A stretch of DNA of 64,000 nucleotides from Strongyloides papillosus. Its lineage: Eukaryota > Nematoda > Chromadorea > Rhabditida > Strongyloididae. The stretch covers positions 558,001 to 622,000 of the forward strand of contig SRSI01000027.1 of assembly GCA_005656395.1 (NCBI GenBank). The letters are read 5' to 3'. Every line of letters starts with the position of its first letter. Positions within the stretch are counted from its first letter, which is position 1. Made by a program: the position numbers and the translations under genes. Shown piece by piece: positions 1-11,268 of the stretch. Below the pieces are notes generated by a model, which searched no databases, was not told the origin of the DNA, and saw only the letters and a list, made by a program, of their open reading frames with translations.

Positions 1-1906
1 TTGTTTTATTGTATCTCTTTTCTTCTTATATCTTTTCTAATATTATATCTTTAATTATAGTGACAACACCAATAAAATTTTTACTCTAATAAAAAACAAA
101 ACATTTTATTGATTGAAATTCATCTTTAAGTAAATAATAATTTAATCTATATTTCTTTTCATCTTTAATTTGAGCTTAAAATATAATCAAATTAGCGACT
201 ATATTAAAGAGATTTCTTTTCAATTTAACTTACCAGTTAATTTCAATAAATATTTTTATCCTTTTCAATAAGATTTAATTTATGATGATAGTAAATAATA
301 AATACAGTAAAATATACAAAATTATTATCAAATTATTTACTAAAAAGGATTATATAAGGTAGCTCACGTAAGACTCTTTAGATATTCACATTAATAATCT
401 CGCTAATTTTTGAAATACAAATGTGACATTATAGTTGTTGTGTAGCCAAGATACAGATACATACTATAGTTGAATTGTTGCATATTTAAAGATAAAAATG
501 TCTTAATTGTTTGTCATGGTATAAAGCATCTCTCAGAAATTATTTTAAATTAGACGTTTTTACGGTAGCGACGTCATTATTTTCAATGTTACTAATTTGC
601 TAATCCCAAAACTTAGATCTAATTATATAATATTTTTAGGGGTTAAATTATTTATTTTTGAGGTTATATAGAACCTGGTATTGTTAAGGGAATATTGATA
701 ATTTTAAGGTAAAATTTTGTTATTGTTGTTTTTATTGTAAAATTTAATAGGCGTTGTACCAGATTAAATAAAATATTTAACTCTATTATTTATTTTAGGT
801 CCCATAAAGAAATCTACACTCTAAGCAGAGTTATAGATTATCAAAATTTTAATACATTTATTGACTTCAATTAAATGTCACTTTATGATATAAAAAGAAT
901 AATAATATTGTTACTGATTATGAGACAGCAGCCTTTTCTTCTAGCTATTTTTGTAATATCATGAAAATAAAAATTCAAAACTAAGATTTGAAAAAGAAAG
1001 AACCATGACATTTGTCAAGATTTTGTTATTTTTCAACAATAAATTTTTAATCAGGCAATGTTAAATATAAGCTGTTATTATTCTATGAAATGAATGAATA
1101 TCAGTCGAATAAGAATAAAACCATTAATTACAATTGATTTTAAAAAAAACTATGACTAGTCAAATATTGACTATTTTTCAAAATATTTCTAGCAATTATG
1201 AAAGTATGAACTTTTATTTTTTTTTCGACATCGATAACGTTTTATCAGTAGAAGTATTCACATTATTATTTTATTTTCAACTATTTTTTCTATTCATTCT
1301 GAAAAGAAAATAACCCCTAACGATTAAATATCAGCAGTAGATTTTAGTTTATATTGTTTTTTTTAATTTGTGATGTTATCATTTTCTCATGCAATTATAA
1401 ATTGTAGTAATTTGTTTAATTTTAGTATAGGAAGTAGGGAACAACGAAGGATATATTATGAGTGTTATTTTTTGTATTGAAAACTATATAACTTTATCAA
1501 GTTCCCTTTTGCATTAATTAACTATAGTAATAACTGATAGGTAGCCATTTTAGTGTAATTTTATTATTTTGCGTTCATAAAACCTCTTGTTTAAATAAAC
1601 AATATTTTTAACACACAGAGAAATTTACAAAAAAAATATCCTTGGGTCATAATTATTCGTTCCCAAATTAAAATTGCATAAAATTTTATTCAATTTTAAT
1701 TACGCGAATTACCATCTTATGATTTTGTCGCAGATCGTAAAACATTTCTGCTTTTTTTACAATATTTTTTCTTAAACAGATTATAAATTATTACTTTTTA
1801 TCAGATAGAATTAAAAATATTTATTAATTTTTTTAATAACATATAAAATATCTAAAATATTTATATAAACATTATCTAGAATTTAGTCCCATAAATTTTA
1901 AGTTCA
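1..1906. other. AT-rich intergenic DNA, no gene seen
   Basis: Very AT-rich sequence with short homopolymer runs. No open frame with coding character, no splice-flanked exon and no structured RNA could be supported on either strand. Confidence 0.6.
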
Positions 1907-1934
1907 CACACACAGAGACAGTCTCATCATATTG

Positions 1935-2135
1935 TTTCCTATTCAATCATTTTCTTTTCTATTCAATCATTTTCTTTCTTATTCAATCATTTTCTTTCCT
2001 ATTTATATCATTTTTTTTCCTATCCAATCATTTTCTTTCCTATTCATATCATTTTCTTCCTATTTAATCATTTTCTTTTCTAAAAAATCATTTTCTTTCC
2101 TAAAATATCATTTTCATTTCTAAAAAATCATTTTT
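1935..2135. repeat. Left block of about ten 20-bp tandem repeats
   Basis: Units close to TATTCAATCATTTTCTTTCC follow each other with point changes and occasional 1-2 nt indels. The block forms the inner part of the left inverted repeat. The apparent open frame across it is a product of the repeat and not a gene. Confidence 0.8.
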
Positions 2136-2879
2136 TTTTCTTGGATGTATATTTGATCATAAAATATTTTAATAACAATATAACTTACAATAATCAAAAA
2201 AAATTTTTATAATAAATTAAAAAGTGTACAATATAAATTAGTTATATTTGAAAATAATATAATTATGTAGTAATTATCTAGATATTTTGCTTACGCATTT
2301 ATAAGATTTTAAGTGATAATTTAATGAAATAAAAAAATTGTCTATAGAATCATTGTATCCTGCTTTAGTAAAAGAAATATCTAACAATAGTTCCAACAAA
2401 TTTTTTATGTGATTAGAGATGGCACATTAATATTGTACTTATACAAAAAATTTTTAGTCTGAAAAAAGGTTCATCATTGAAATTATTTTATCATTTAGTT
2501 TTTCTTCAATTTTTCTTTTGTACTTAAGATCCCACTTATATTAATATAAACAAACTGATGTAAACAAGTGAAGCAATATTGAATTTTGGTTCTGACTTTT
2601 AATTTTGGTATAAAATACTAAAAAAGTTTTAAAAAACTGTCACCAATTATAAACATACATTCAACATTAAAAAAATTTCAGTAACCTTTTCTAAAAAAGT
2701 ATTTTCAAATATAATACTTCTATGTATCAATAGACAATAAGTCTTAATTTCATTGTTTGTACCTATTTTAAAACCAATTGAAAATCCCATTCGAGATTTG
2801 TTATAACTATCAACATTGATAAATATATTTTTGGATTGATTTAAATGATAAAATAAAATAAAAATTTTTTAAATCATAA

Positions 2880-3260
2880 GATAGTATTTTTACAACTTAC
2901 ATATTTTATTTAATGTAATATGAAATTGATCATTAACAGGTGGACTATTTATTTCTTGCGAAAAACGACTTCCAACATTTTTTAGTAAAGAAAACTTTGC
3001 CTTATTTCTCTTATTTGAGGTGTAAAAAGCAATTTTTTATAACTATTTGTAAAATTCTTCAAAACAAATATTTTTAATTTTTTCTCACATCCGAATAGTT
3101 CAACAACATCTTCTTATTTATTTTGAAGATGTAATATAAACATAATAGGCTATAAATAAAAGTAAAAAAAAATATCTGACTTACGAAATCGCTATCTTCA
3201 CTCGGACAACTAAAAGTATTGTGAAGCTTTAACATTGAATCATAATCTCTTGAAAATTTA
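2880..3260 (-). pseudogene. Possible decayed coding trace inside the terminal-repeat element
   Basis: On the minus strand, from about 3253 down, a frame reads through a 30-odd-residue stretch containing SRDYDSMLKLHNTFSCPSED and reaches a consensus donor (GTAAGT) near 3185. Further down, a second stretch containing EDVVELFGCEKKLKIFVLKN continues for about 40 codons before stops and a frame change near 2980. The residue composition is richer than the surroundings. I do not recognise the family. It may be the remains of the element's own protein, or a chance open frame in AT-rich DNA. Confidence 0.2.
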
Positions 3261-3267
3261 TTAGTAA

Positions 3268-3445
3268 GCGATAAAATGATTTTTTAGGAAAGAAAATGAT
3301 TGTATAGGAATGAAAATGATTTTTTAGTTAAGAAAATGATTGAATAGGAAAGAAAATGATTGGATAGGAAAAAAAATGATTGGACAAAAAAAAAAATGAT
3401 ATGAATAGTTAAATTTGAATAATGTTTTTGGGAAAGAAAATGATG
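3268..3445. repeat. Right block of about nine 20-bp tandem repeats, inverted relative to the left block
   Basis: Units close to GGAAAGAAAATGATTGAATA are the reverse complement of the left-block unit. They end about 15 bp before the outer end of the element. Some units are A-run variants, showing decay. Confidence 0.8.
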
Positions 3446-3463
3446 AGATTGTCTCTGTGTGCA

Positions 3464-5088
3464 TTTTATTTTATTTTGTTTATAACCTTATATCAATAGG
3501 AAAATTTATTCAATATTTAAATTTCTTATTAGGTCCAGAGTTACTTCTCTCCATTTTTGTCGATCTAGAGCAATTGATCTAAAATCATTAACCATACGAA
3601 AAAGATCTAAGTATTTTGTATTTGGTCTTTCTCTTTTTTCAACTTTTTTCCAGTTTAATAAAGAGTATATAGGATATTCCATAGGCCATGATTCATAGTC
3701 AACCTTATTTCTTCTCAGCCAATGTCCAATAAATTTGCTTTTCAATGATATTGTAAAATCAGCAATATTTTGATTTATACCAAACATTAACTTTTTCTTT
3801 TCATTTTTTAAGGAGATTGGTTTACCATCTTTATCTTTGTATCGTAGACCACTACATTTCAAAATATATCTTAGCAATTTATTTTCTTCAACCAAAAGTT
3901 TCTTATAGTTGGATAAACAGAAACTCCAACTTTGGCATCCATATGTTAAAATAGGGCGGATATGGGAGAGGTATATCTTTCCTTTATATTTAATGTCGAT
4001 AGTTCTATCTTGAAATAATCTTCTATTAGCAAAATATGCTTTGTAAGCTTTTTTTATTCTTTCTCTCAATTCATTACTATTATAATCTTTTAGCTTAATA
4101 TAAACTATCTGACCTAAATATTTATAAGTTCCAACTTTTTTTAACATCTCTCTATTTAATTTTATAACTGGATCTTCAGTAAATTTCAGTTTTTTGACTT
4201 TTTTATCATATCTTCCTTTTACCCATTTTCTTTTTACAATTCTAGCCATAAATTGTGTCTTCTTTTGGTTTATTTTCATACCTAACTGAGAGGTTTGGTA
4301 TTCTAGTTCTTCAAGCATTTTTTGTGCTTTATATATACTTGGAGCTATCAATACAAGATCATCTGCAAATCCTAAATAGGGGATACATGTATTTCCATAT
4401 CTTTCACCAAATCATTCTAGGTTTGCTTCTCTTTAGGCTCTGTTTAAAGCTATACAAATTAACGTAGGAAATAGAGCATCACCTTGTTTAACACCTGCTT
4501 CAGAACTAATAGAAAATTCCTCTCCGATTGTTGTTTTTACAAATATTTTTGAATTTTCATAGAGGTTTTCTAGATTGTTTACTATTTTCTCTTCTACTTG
4601 CAAATCTCTTAATTCTTGCCATATAACATCTCTATGAAGTAAATCAAAAGCTTTTAGAAAATCAACATATATCAAAACCAGTGGTCTGTTATATTCAACA
4701 TGATTTTCAATTATCATTCTTAGACAAGCTATTTGTTCAGTTGTTGACCTCCCCTCATTAAACCCACATTGCAAATTATTCTTTTCTAAGTCTTTTATTC
4801 TACCGTGTACTACGCCAGTAAAAATTTTCATTAAATTTGGTAGTAGGCTTATTGGTCTAAAATTCTTTATATCATTTTGATCACCACTTTTGTAAAGCAA
4901 CATCATTTGATTGTGTTTGAAAACTGACGGGAATTCATTTTTACTTCTATAATATTCTAGTCTTGTATTCAGCTGGCCTTTTATCTTTTGTGTTGTTTCA
5001 ATTAATTGTTCAGTTTTTATATTGTCTCTTCATGCTGCCTTAAATTTTTTCATTTTCTTCAGTACTTTATACATTTCTTCTTTTAATA
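3464..5088 (-). mobile_element. 5'-truncated RTE-like non-LTR retrotransposon (reverse transcriptase to 3' tail)
   Basis: One minus-strand frame runs from about 5088 to the stop at 3506-3508, interrupted by only three nonsense codons (5030-5032, 4433-4435, 4412-4414) and no frameshift I can see. It encodes most of a reverse transcriptase. Landmarks are the fingers motif FRPISLLP, CGFNEGRST, motif A in IYVDFLKAFD, GVKQGDALFP and the catalytic FADD box near 4350. A C-terminal region follows with TYGCQSW and a GHWLRR motif. These landmarks fit the RTE clade best; CR1-like is the alternative. The upstream endonuclease is absent. After the stop, the minus strand ends in a short AAAAT-type tail that abuts the right end of the terminal-repeat element at 3461. 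This is a dead, 5'-truncated copy; its 5' edge coincides with the mariner insertion at 5091. Confidence 0.8.
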
Positions 5089-5090
5089 TA

Positions 5091-5981
5091 CAGAGTGGGC
5101 TAAAAGTCACATCACAGTTGCAATAAAACACTTTATAACTTTTTTTGTAGGCGACATATTTTTATGATATTATACGCATTTTGTAGAGAATTTGTTAGAG
5201 AATAATATATTACAAGATCGTTCTCAAGAATGAACTTAAAAAAAGTTTTTTAATTTCTTAATATTTTACATTTAAAGAAAAATATTTCTTAATTTTTTTC
5301 AATTTAAACTTATTTTTAAGTTTAAAACACATGGATTTAATTCGTAATAAGTCAATATTTCACACAATTATGTATGAAAAATAATATCTTTTAAATGATC
5401 ACCATTTAATTTCTTGCACAAGCTTGTCCATTATAAAACATTAATCATTATTATAATTAAATTGTTTTATCTAACTTTTTGAAACGATTTACCACACTTA
5501 ATATTGTTTGCCTTGACGGAGCCTGGTTCACATTGTAATAGTTTTTAAATAATTTTTGAGTTGTAACAATTGAACATTTGTTGGTGTAATAATAACGAAC
5601 TATTTTCGTTCGATCTTCAATAGAATACTTTCTTAAAGAGGTAACAACAGTAAAAAATATATGAAGGAAATGAATATTGTGTAAACGAAATATTTTATGA
5701 AGAAAATTGTTTCAAACTAGCATTTAAAAATCTAGCATTTATTTTTAAATTAATTAAAATATTTTAAGTTGCACTGTTAAAACAAAAATATAAACAATTT
5801 TATTTAACTTAATACATCTCTTCATTAAGACCATTCTTAAGAAAGATCATATGGTATATTATTTTATAAATTGTTCTGTACAAAATGAGTATAATATCAT
5901 AAAAATACGTCAACAACAAAAAAAGTTATAACAGTTATAAAGTGTTTCATGCAACTGTGATGCATATTTTGGCCCACCCTG
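5091..5981. mobile_element. Mariner-type element, 891 bp, long terminal inverted repeats, TA target duplication
   Basis: The left end reads CAGAGTGGGCTAAAAGTCAC. The right end, read on the minus strand from 5981, begins CAGGGTGGGCCAAAATATGC. The two arms stay alignable for about 150 bp, including a shared TCACAGTTGCA and a shared ATATTTTTATGATATTATAC-like stretch. TA dinucleotides flank both sides (5089-5090 and 5982-5983), as in the Tc1/mariner superfamily. The interior is too short for a full transposase and keeps only its N-terminal DNA-binding portion on the minus strand. This is an internally deleted, non-autonomous copy. It sits exactly at the 5' edge of the RTE-like fragment and may have inserted into it. 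Confidence 0.8.
5457..5655 (-). pseudogene. N-terminal helix-turn-helix remnant of a mariner-type transposase (DUF4817-like)
   Basis: A minus-strand frame of about 60 codons ends at a stop at 5457-5459. It contains the segments KYSIEDRTKIVRYYYTNKCS and APSRQTILSVVNRF. The pattern of an N-terminal 'Y-S-x-E-x-R-x-x-I-V' followed by 'PSRQTI-xx-VV-x-RF' matches, from memory, the DUF4817 helix-turn-helix domain found at the start of many mariner-related transposases. The DDE catalytic domain is missing. Its position inside the inverted repeats supports the mariner assignment. Confidence 0.6.
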
Positions 5982-5983
5982 TA

Positions 5984-6519
5984 TTTTATTTTAACTAATA
6001 TAATTTTAGAAATTTTATGTTCATATTAATAATTTGAATTTTCAAAATATTTGTGCTTTAAAATTACAAATTTTTTAATTATTAAAATATATGAAATATT
6101 TATTTTTAGTATATCACATTTGTAATAATAAAAAATCAAATATTACTATCTCATTCATTATACGAAATCTTGGTCAAATTAATTCTAATAAAATATCAAA
6201 TAATGATAATAAAGAAAAGTAACAATATGGAATTATGACATTACAATTATACTTGAAATAAATATGTTAATTATTTAAAAAAAAGCAAAAATACCATTAC
6301 AAATGATGTTTTATATTTTCTACAATTCTTTTAAGATAAATATTTTCTTTAGTTTTAAAAAATTTGAAGTAACGTTATTAACTGAGCATAATAAGTTTAA
6401 CTTTTTAATACTGTACTTTCTCAATATTTTACCAATGTATTTAGAAATATATTTTATTTAAATCATCATGATGTCAGATATTTATCTAAATTTAACTGTA
6501 ATAAAAAATTTATATCATT
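5984..6519. other. AT-rich spacer
   Basis: No gene, splice-flanked exon or repeat structure could be supported between the mariner-type element and the 33-bp minisatellite. Confidence 0.5.
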
Positions 6520-6660
6520 TTAGTAGAGGATAATAAAATATTTATAACATTTTGATCAGTGATACAAATATTTATAATATTTTGATCAGTGATACGAATA
6601 TTTAAAGCATTTTGATCAACGATACAAATATTAATAATATTTTGATTAGTGATAAAGCTT
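6520..6660. repeat. 33-bp minisatellite, about four copies
   Basis: A unit close to ATTTTGATCAGTGATACAAA followed by an AT-rich tail repeats about every 33 nt. Because 33 is a multiple of three, the minus strand gives an apparent 65-codon frame with an 11-residue repeat (ITDQNIINICI). It lies just upstream of the first BTB remnant. I read it as a non-coding tandem repeat. Confidence 0.65.
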
Positions 6661-6769
6661 AATACTGAAAATCTGTCAGAGATTTTTTCTGATATAGTAT
6701 AAGCCAATTTTTTTATCGCATATAATGTCGTTATTATTTTTAAAATTCAAGATAAATACAAAAAAACGA

Positions 6770-7330
6770 TTTTGCTCAAGTCCAGTAATATGTTTGATTC
6801 ATTGTTATTTACTGATTGCATTAAAAAAGTGAAAGGCACTGAAATTACGGTTCATATAACAATTCTCGCCGCTCAGTCTTCTGTTTTTTAGAATATTCAT
6901 AGTACTACATTAGAAAAATCACAAATAAATGCTATTAGAATAGAAGATTTTCGTGTTGAATTTGTAAGGAAGTTGTTAAAATACGTCTACACGGATGAAG
7001 TTTCCAATATACAAAATATGGCTAATGAAGTACTGATAATTTCAGATAATTATAAATAAAATAGATTGAAAGCAATTTCAGAATACTCTTTGTGAGTGGT
7101 TTTACTACTGAAAATGTTTGTGAACGTTTTGGTTTATCTTAAAAGCAGTCGGTTGAAAGTTTAAGAAAATATTGTCTAAAACATATCCTTGAAAATGCTC
7201 TACGGTTAATGAAAACTAAAAAATAGAAAGAATTTGTTCTTTGCGTCTATTACTACTTGAAAGTTTATTCTTAAAATCACTAAACATTAGTTCAAAAAAA
7301 AGTATTTCAGAAGACGAAAAGAAAGAATAA
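6770..7330 (+). pseudogene. BTB/BACK pseudogene, first and oldest-looking unit of the MATH-BTB array
   Basis: Translated similarity to the intact paralogs starts with MFDSLFTDCI (from 6791) and continues through the BTB domain and the BACK-like region to the C-terminal tail near 7330. In-frame stops occur in the SPVF region and after SDNYK, and there are later frameshifts. Upstream similarity covers only the linker before the BTB domain, so no MATH domain remains. This looks like a long-dead copy compared with the pseudogene at 13.9 kb. Confidence 0.8.
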
Positions 7331-8107
7331 TTGGCTATTAAAAATACTTAATAAGTTAGTTTTTCATTTTATTTTTACTTTAAAATAAAAAAATATTGTT
7401 AAGAAATACATATAAAACAATTGAAAAAACACACTAAAAGAATTATTTGTTTGGTATTAAATTAATGTTCCCAAAAATATTTATTACTAAATCTCAATTA
7501 TTACTTTCGGAAGTTCTCGTCTTTTTATAAATTAGATTACCATTATTTTATGCCAATAATGGTAAAATATAGATTTTTGTTAAATAATAAAATAATTATG
7601 ACGGTAGGGAAGAGTTTTATTAAATTATAAACCAATGATACGTTTTTTCTTAGAATTTTATGAGTTACTAAAACGTATTTATTTGTTGTCTTAAACTTAC
7701 TTCTATTTTTATCTTGGGATGTTTTTATTACTATGTTTTTATGAGACAGCAGAAAATACACCTTTTCTTCCTATAAAATAAATAAAATTGTATCGCAATA
7801 AACGTAGAATTATGTTATAAAATCTTTAAGACATGAGTAAAATATTTCATTACATAATATTAATTACTCCATTAATCGACAAAGGATTTTCATCGAGAAG
7901 TTTTACACAAGTTGAATACAACCTTTCAGATATCGTTGGTATATAAGTCAATGTTATTAGGTTAACTATCATTTTAAATTAACATATTCTAGTACTTTCT
8001 CCTACTCTACTTCAGTTTATTATTAATGACAATTAGTTTACCTTAGAATTTAATTCTGAACAAGTTTAATTTAGTTCTTGGATACCAATATTTGAAGACA
8101 AATTGGT
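7331..8107. other. Intergenic DNA of the MATH-BTB array
   Basis: No gene. Weak similarity to the downstream flanks of the later units (for example around 7470-7560) suggests it is the decayed 3' flank of the first unit. Confidence 0.5.
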
Positions 8108-9797
8108 ATGGGTCATAAAAAGAGTAAACCTTCTGGTAAGTCATGCTTGTCTGTGATTTAAAGATATTTACCATTTTAGATGGTCTTTATAGCATCGAAA
8201 CAGATGTTAACTACTTCAAATATAAATATACAATTCAAAACTTTTCGCTTCGTTCTGAAAAGATAGGTGGCAAAATTATATCACCAACGTGTATAATTGG
8301 AAGCAAAAATAGGTCGGAGTGGTGTTTACACATATATCCCAACGGTAATAATCTAGAGTCAAAAGAGTATGTATCAGTTTTTCTGATATTGTTAAGGCCA
8401 GGAGAAGCAAAAGCAAAGTTTAAACTTTCTATTTTAAATGATAAAGAAGAGGAGAGGAACATTTTTTATGGTGGTGTTGATGATTATGATAAAAATAACG
8501 GTTGGGGTTTTTCGAAATTTATTAAGAAAGATTTTTTATTGGATAAATCTAATGGTTTACTGATTAACGATAAGCTAACAATATTATGTGAAGTAGAGAT
8601 TATTGACTCTAAACCTGAGAAATTTGTAGAGGAATTTGGTAAACATCATGCAAATAGTTATCTTTTTGGTAAGTCATTAGTCACAACATTGAGCTTTTCG
8701 CTGATTTCATGATATATATCATTTCAGATGATTCATTTAACATCCAGACAAAAGTAAATAAATTCAATTATGTATGTTCAATACGGAATTTTTCACTTCG
8801 TCCTGAAAAGACAGGTGAAAAAATTATGTCACAAACTTGTGTAATTGGGGACAAAGATAAATCAGAGTGGTGTTTATGGATATATCCCAATGGTGATGAT
8901 GAAGAATCAAAAGAGTATGTATCAGTTTACCTGACATTGTTAAATCCTGACAAAGCGAAAGTAAAGGTTAGGTTTTCTATTTTAAATGATAAAGAAGAGG
9001 AGATAAATGTTGATAATATTGATGAGGTTATAGACCTTACTAAGAATTTAGGTTTGGGGATTCCAAAATTTATAAAGAAAGATTTTTTACTAGATAAATC
9101 AAATGGGCTTTTGAATGATGATAAGTTGACAATATTATGCGAGGGGGAGATTATTAACTTTAAATCTGATGATCAGGATAGTACAGAAACATTAAGAAAA
9201 GTAACAATACCTCAATCAAAATTATTATCGAACTATGGTAATATGTTTGATTCATCGCTATTTACTGATTGCATAATAAAGGTGGAAGACACAGAAATTA
9301 AAGCTCATAAAGCAGTCCTAGCTGCCCGATCTCCTGTTTTTTGTGAAATCTTTAACGGTTCATCAGAAGAATCACAAACAAATGTTATTGAAATAAAAGA
9401 TTTTCAAGTTGAAGTTGTGAGGGAGATGCTGAGATATATCTACACAGATGAAGTATCAGATATACAAAATATGGCTAATGATGTACTGGCAATTGCAGAT
9501 ATATATAAATTAGAAAGATTGAAGGCAATTTCAGCACAATACTTATGTGATGATTTAACTGTTTTTAATGTCTGTGAACGTTTTGTATTATCTGAGAAGT
9601 ACTCAACTGAAATTTTGAAGGAATGTTGTATAGAACTTATTATTGAAAACGCGGCATGGTTGTCAAAAACTAAAGAATGGAAAGAATTTATTCTCGTACA
9701 TCCATTATTACTTGAAAGTTTGTTTTTAAAATCATCTAGCGCTAGTTCAACAGAAAGTATTCCAGAGAAAGGAAAAAAAGAATATTCAGATACTTGA
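8108..9797 (+). CDS. Double-MATH BTB protein (predicted Cul3 ubiquitin-ligase adaptor), 528 aa
   Basis: Predicted exons are 8108-8135, 8180-8668 and 8728-9797, joined by short introns with GTAAGT donors and TTTTAG/TTTCAG acceptors; both joins restore an Asp codon. Exon 2 encodes a MATH (TRAF-like) domain at about residues 15-155. Exon 3 encodes a second, clearly related MATH domain (about 174-320), then a BTB/POZ domain (about 340-450, with SSLFTDCIIKV and HKAVLAARSPVF) and a BACK-like tail. In SPOP-type proteins the MATH domain binds substrates and BTB binds Cul3 and dimerises; that role is inferred here. The usual family layout is one MATH plus BTB of about 360-380 aa, so this gene has an extra exon, apparently duplicated together with its splice sites. 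The start is chosen because it splices in frame into exon 2 and gives a short basic leader (MGHKKSK). It is the only double-MATH copy in the array. Confidence 0.75.
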
Positions 9798-11268
9798 AGT
9801 ACCCAAAAAGTTAATCTTTTAATTTATTGTTATTTTAGAATAAATATATATTAATGATAAGTTACATAAAAAACAACAAAAATATACTTTAAAAGAATTC
9901 TTTTCTGTATAATATTAATGTTTCAAATTATATTTCTTATCACTATTTTGTGATTATTGAGTTGGTTGTACGACAAAACCGGTATTAGGTTTTAATTAAA
10001 CATAACCTTCAAATTCATGTGTTTGACCATTTTTTGTCTGAATTGCTTCTTTTAGAGGCTATCTTTTTTTTATAAAACTAGAATACTAGTGTCTGGTGCG
10101 ATGAATTAATCAAATATATATTTATTTTCATAATAGTTGAAAATGGTAGAAGAAAGTTTCGTTGAAATTAAAATACCAAAGTAACAATTTTCTTTTAAAA
10201 GTTTACATGTTGTTGGAAAGTTCCTTTTAGTTATTTTAAACTAGCCTTCTATTAATTCGGAACTTTTTATATTTTTCTTTAAAATGTTGTTCAATTGCAT
10301 AAAAATACTTCTTTGCTTTTTTGACCACATATGAAATGTATCTTCAAAGAGGTAGAGAAATATTAAAAAGCTTCTGATTATAAGTAAGATATTTTATCAG
10401 ATACCCTTTTTTCATTGTTTAATTGTTTAACCAATATTTTTCTATCAGTAAGTATTTCCTAATGTGAAGAACCTTTCAATACTCGTTAACATATAGGTCC
10501 AGATTTTTAGTTTAACCGTCATTTATTAGGAAAAATATTTTAAGTATTTCGTGGTGTCCTCTTTTTAGAAGATTAAACTTTATCTTTACATTAAGAACGA
10601 TATAAAACAACAAAAAGTGTCCAACTAAACATAGATGCTATTACTAAAAATTTCATTTACATTTTATTATCACTCGATCTCTTTACCTAAATCCTGAGAT
10701 CACTCTCATTTACCCTTTACTACTCCAAGCGTTCTATAATAAAATATAATTAAAACCAATTCTATATAACATTAAAACTATAACGTTATCAAATACAATT
10801 AACTATTATATAAAATTATAAATGTCTTAAATTTATTTTCTCAATCTTATCCATTATCTTATAGTTTTAAAAGTGTATTAATTTATAAATGAAAACAGAT
10901 TAAAGTCTACGATAATTCATTATTTTAATTAACTTGTTTTGGTGCATTTTTTATACTTTATTTTCTTTTTATTATTAATGTTCATTTAATTTTATAGTTA
11001 GTTTTTAGCTTTATACCGAGTTTAAATAATTTCTAGGATACTTAAAATTCAAAAGGATATGTGAATTGCTTTATTGTATTATTTAATATTTATGTGATTT
11101 TTTTCATACTTATAGTGATTTTTTTATGGAAATTAAAATTTATATTAGATCATTAATTGTTGATATAGCCTGTTATGTAATTGATATAAATTAATAGAGA
11201 TTCTAAAAACCATATAAAGATAATATCGGCACAATTGTATTTTACCATAATCTTATAGAATTTAACCT
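9798..11268. other. Intergenic DNA of the MATH-BTB array
   Basis: No gene. Most of this stretch aligns by eye with 12401-13905, showing that it was copied with the gene. It includes the 3' flank and the promoter of the next unit. Confidence 0.65.

Larger units (their letters stand above)
1907..3461. mobile_element. DNA transposon-like element with long terminal inverted repeats made of 20-bp tandem repeats
   Basis: The two ends are inverted copies. The left end carries CACACAGAGACAGTCTCATC (about 1909-1928) and the right end reads CACACAGAGACAATCTCATC on the minus strand (down from 3461). Inside each end lies a block of about 20-bp units in opposite orientation, giving inverted repeats of roughly 200 bp or more. 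This architecture recalls Foldback elements, whose inverted repeats consist of short tandem repeats, and also CACTA/EnSpm elements, which have CAC-starting termini and subterminal repeat arrays. No target-site duplication could be fixed, because the exact end is blurred by a CA run on the left. The interior has no intact transposase, only a possible decayed coding trace on the minus strand. The family assignment is an inference. Confidence 0.6.

Noticed and set aside
1932..2123. 63-codon frame over the left repeat block
   Set aside because: It is generated by the 20-bp tandem repeat; composition is only Phe, Ser, Ile and Leu.
6510..6707. 65-codon minus-strand frame with 11-residue repeats
   Set aside because: It arises from a 33-bp minisatellite and no splice or promoter context supports a gene.
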